7,269 bases of DNA, taken from NCBI GenBank assembly GCA_023252065.1, contig JAHEXO010000101.1, positions 1 through 7,269 on the forward strand, written 5' to 3'. The notes below the pieces were generated by a model, which had not been told where the DNA came from, searched no databases, and saw nothing but the letters and a program-made list of their open reading frames with translations. Positions 6,259 through 7,269 of this stretch are shown in pieces. Within the stretch, counting starts at the first letter, position 1; the number at the start of each line of letters is the position of its first letter. This stretch comes from Nocardioides sp. GTDB lineage: Bacteria > Actinomycetota > Actinomycetes > Propionibacteriales > Nocardioidaceae. A program made the translations under genes and the position numbers.

Positions 6259-6285
6259 TTGGCACTCTCACCCCGAGGGTGCCAG
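6259..6285. promoter_or_regulatory. CIRCE operator 2, more degenerate right arm
   Basis: TTGGCACTC (6259-6267), nine nucleotides, then GGGTGCCAG (6277-6285). The left arm matches the consensus 8 of 9 and is identical to that of CIRCE 1; the right arm matches 6 of 9. The two operators are offset by 35 bp in the same orientation. Tandem CIRCE sites are known upstream of actinobacterial groES genes. Confidence 0.85.
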
Positions 6286-6295
6286 TGCCTGCACC

Positions 6296-6372
6296 GACGT
6301 ACGACCCCCGCGACGGCGTACGTCACGCAGGCTGCCAACGTCCGGGAGCCGCTGCTCCCGAGTCCGATCGGA
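6296..6372 (+). repeat. Hairpin-rich groES leader: three successive inverted repeats
   Basis: Three dyads follow one another in the predicted leader. GACGTACG (6296-6303) pairs with CGTACGTC (6317-6324) across 13 nt. CGGGAGC (6343-6349) pairs with GCTCCCG (6354-6360) around a CGCT loop. TCCGATCGGA (6363-6372) is a perfect 10-bp palindrome. None obviously sequesters the GGAGG ribosome binding site at 6385-6389. Role unknown: mRNA stability or protein binding are possibilities. Confidence 0.5.
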
Positions 6373-6384
6373 TCAGTGGAAAGT

Positions 6385-6389
6385 GGAGG
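6385..6389 (+). promoter_or_regulatory. groES ribosome binding site (decides the start)
   Basis: GGAGG ends eight nucleotides before GTG 6398. An in-frame GTG at 6383 directly precedes and touches this site, so it cannot use it. The site therefore selects GTG 6398, giving the family-standard N-terminus [11 protein letters not shown]. Confidence 0.9.
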
Positions 6390-6397
6390 TCGACATC

Positions 6398-6694
6398 GTG
6401 TCGGTCAACATCAAGCCCCTCGAGGACCGGATCGTGGTCAGGCCCCTCGAGGCCGAGCAGACCACGGCCTCCGGCCTGGTCATCCCCGACACCGCCAAGG
6501 AGAAGCCCCAGGAGGGCGAGGTCGTGGCGGTGGGCCCGGGTCGTTTCAACGAGGACGGTGACGAGCGCATCCCCATGGACATCTCCGTGGGCGACAAGGT
6601 CATCTACAGCAAGTACGGCGGCACCGAGGTCAAGTACGGCGGGGACGAGCTCTTGATCCTCTCCGCCCGCGACGTCCTCGCCGTCGTTTCCTGA
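6398..6694 (+). CDS. groES: Co-chaperonin GroES (Hsp10)
   Basis: A 98-residue Hsp10 that forms the heptameric lid of the GroEL folding chamber in the cytoplasm. The sequence is textbook: [14 protein letters not shown] (1-14), the mobile loop (about 18-36) with its GroEL-contacting LVI (27-29) inside [26 protein letters not shown] (43-49), and the C-terminal barrel strand [15 protein letters not shown] with [10 protein letters not shown]. Length is normal for actinobacteria. GTG 6398 is preferred to GTG 6383 because of the GGAGG spacing and family alignment. It is the first gene of the chaperonin operon, downstream of two CIRCE elements, and is followed after 83 nt by groEL. It is repressed by HrcA in non-stress conditions, by analogy with the family. 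Confidence 0.98.
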   Translation: MSVNIKPLEDRIVVRPLEAEQTTASGLVIPDTAKEKPQEGEVVAVGPGRFNEDGDERIPMDISVGDKVIYSKYGGTEVKYGGDELLILSARDVLAVVS

Positions 6695-6700
6695 TTTCCC

Positions 6701-6746
6701 GTCGAGTGCTCACGTGGTTGTAACGACAGCCGCGTGAGCACTCGAC
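6701..6746 (+). promoter_or_regulatory. Long groES-groEL intergenic hairpin with everted CIRCE-like half-sites
   Basis: GTCGAGTGCTCACG (6701-6714) is perfectly complementary to CGTGAGCACTCGAC (6733-6746). Pairing continues through a T-G wobble and GGTTGT/ACAGCC (6716-6721 with 6726-6731, one internal wobble) to an AACG tetraloop. The result is a 21-bp stem in 46 nt with no mismatch other than the two wobbles. There is no T-tract. It begins 7 nt after the groES stop. The arms contain GAGTGCT and AGCACTC, the CIRCE core, but in the opposite order to CIRCE. It may be a partial terminator, an mRNA processing or stability element separating groES from groEL, or a protein-binding site. Confidence 0.85.
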
Positions 6747-6759
6747 TCATTCCTGAGTC
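6744..6759 (+). repeat. Small hairpin overlapping the base of the long intergenic hairpin
   Basis: GACTCA (6744-6749) pairs with TGAGTC (6754-6759) around TTCC. Its left arm shares 6744-6746 with the base of the long hairpin, so the two cannot both be fully formed. It ends 8 nt before the groEL ribosome binding site (6767-6771). Confidence 0.5.
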
Positions 6760-6766
6760 ATGTCCT

Positions 6767-7269
<503 letters not shown>

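Noticed and set aside
6383..6397. Upstream groES start at GTG 6383
   Set aside because: It abuts the GGAGG site and has no ribosome binding site of its own. GTG 6398 gives the standard [11 protein letters not shown] start.
6385..6397. RNA thermometer hiding the groES ribosome binding site
   Set aside because: I found no complementary CCTCC-type stretch in the leader that would pair with GGAGG.
6737..6761. A third true CIRCE between groES and groEL
   Set aside because: AGCACTC is present, but no GAGTGCTAA-like arm follows at nine nucleotides. The half-sites are in everted order instead.

Overview
The window is from a high-GC, Gram-positive actinobacterium. The evidence is the strong G/C bias at third codon positions, frequent GTG starts, short or overlapping gene junctions, a groES-groEL1-type chaperonin operon under CIRCE elements, and a trimeric-type purine nucleoside phosphorylase resembling mycobacterial PunA. 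A Propionibacteriales (Nocardioides-like) host is my best guess from the protein flavour and the abundance of GTCGTACG-type oligomers. I cannot confirm the genus without a search.

Layout, left to right. (1) 1-366, minus strand: the first 122 codons of purine nucleoside phosphorylase, whose C-terminus lies beyond the left edge. (2) 367-516: a divergent intergenic region with a 10-bp inverted repeat. (3) 517-1119, plus strand: an uncharacterised two-membrane-segment protein. (4) 1136-1167: a 14-bp-stem hairpin between convergent genes. (5) 1166-6190, minus strand: a four-gene, tightly packed, probable operon. In transcription order it encodes a cyclase-family metal hydrolase, a thiamine-diphosphate enzyme of the acetolactate synthase/benzoylformate decarboxylase type, a SAM-dependent methyltransferase with a THUMP-like C-terminus, and a 14-TM DHA2-type efflux transporter. 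Junctions are 1 nt, 12 nt and a 4-nt GTGA overlap. (6) 6191-6397: a divergent control region with two CIRCE operators and a hairpin-rich leader. (7) 6398-6694 groES and 6778-7269 the start of groEL, plus strand, separated by a 46-nt near-perfect hairpin.

The ordinary parts are nucleoside salvage and the HrcA-controlled chaperonin operon. The least ordinary part is the hydrolase plus ThDP-enzyme pair, which looks like two consecutive catabolic steps: ring opening or amide hydrolysis, then alpha-keto acid decarboxylation. Isatin to isatinate to anthranilate is one candidate. The pair appears to be expressed from a leaderless promoter whose -35 region abuts a CIRCE element, and it is coupled to a methyltransferase and an exporter. 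The groES-groEL intergenic hairpin is also notable because its arms carry CIRCE half-sites in everted order. I found no RNA genes, insertion sequences or CRISPR array.
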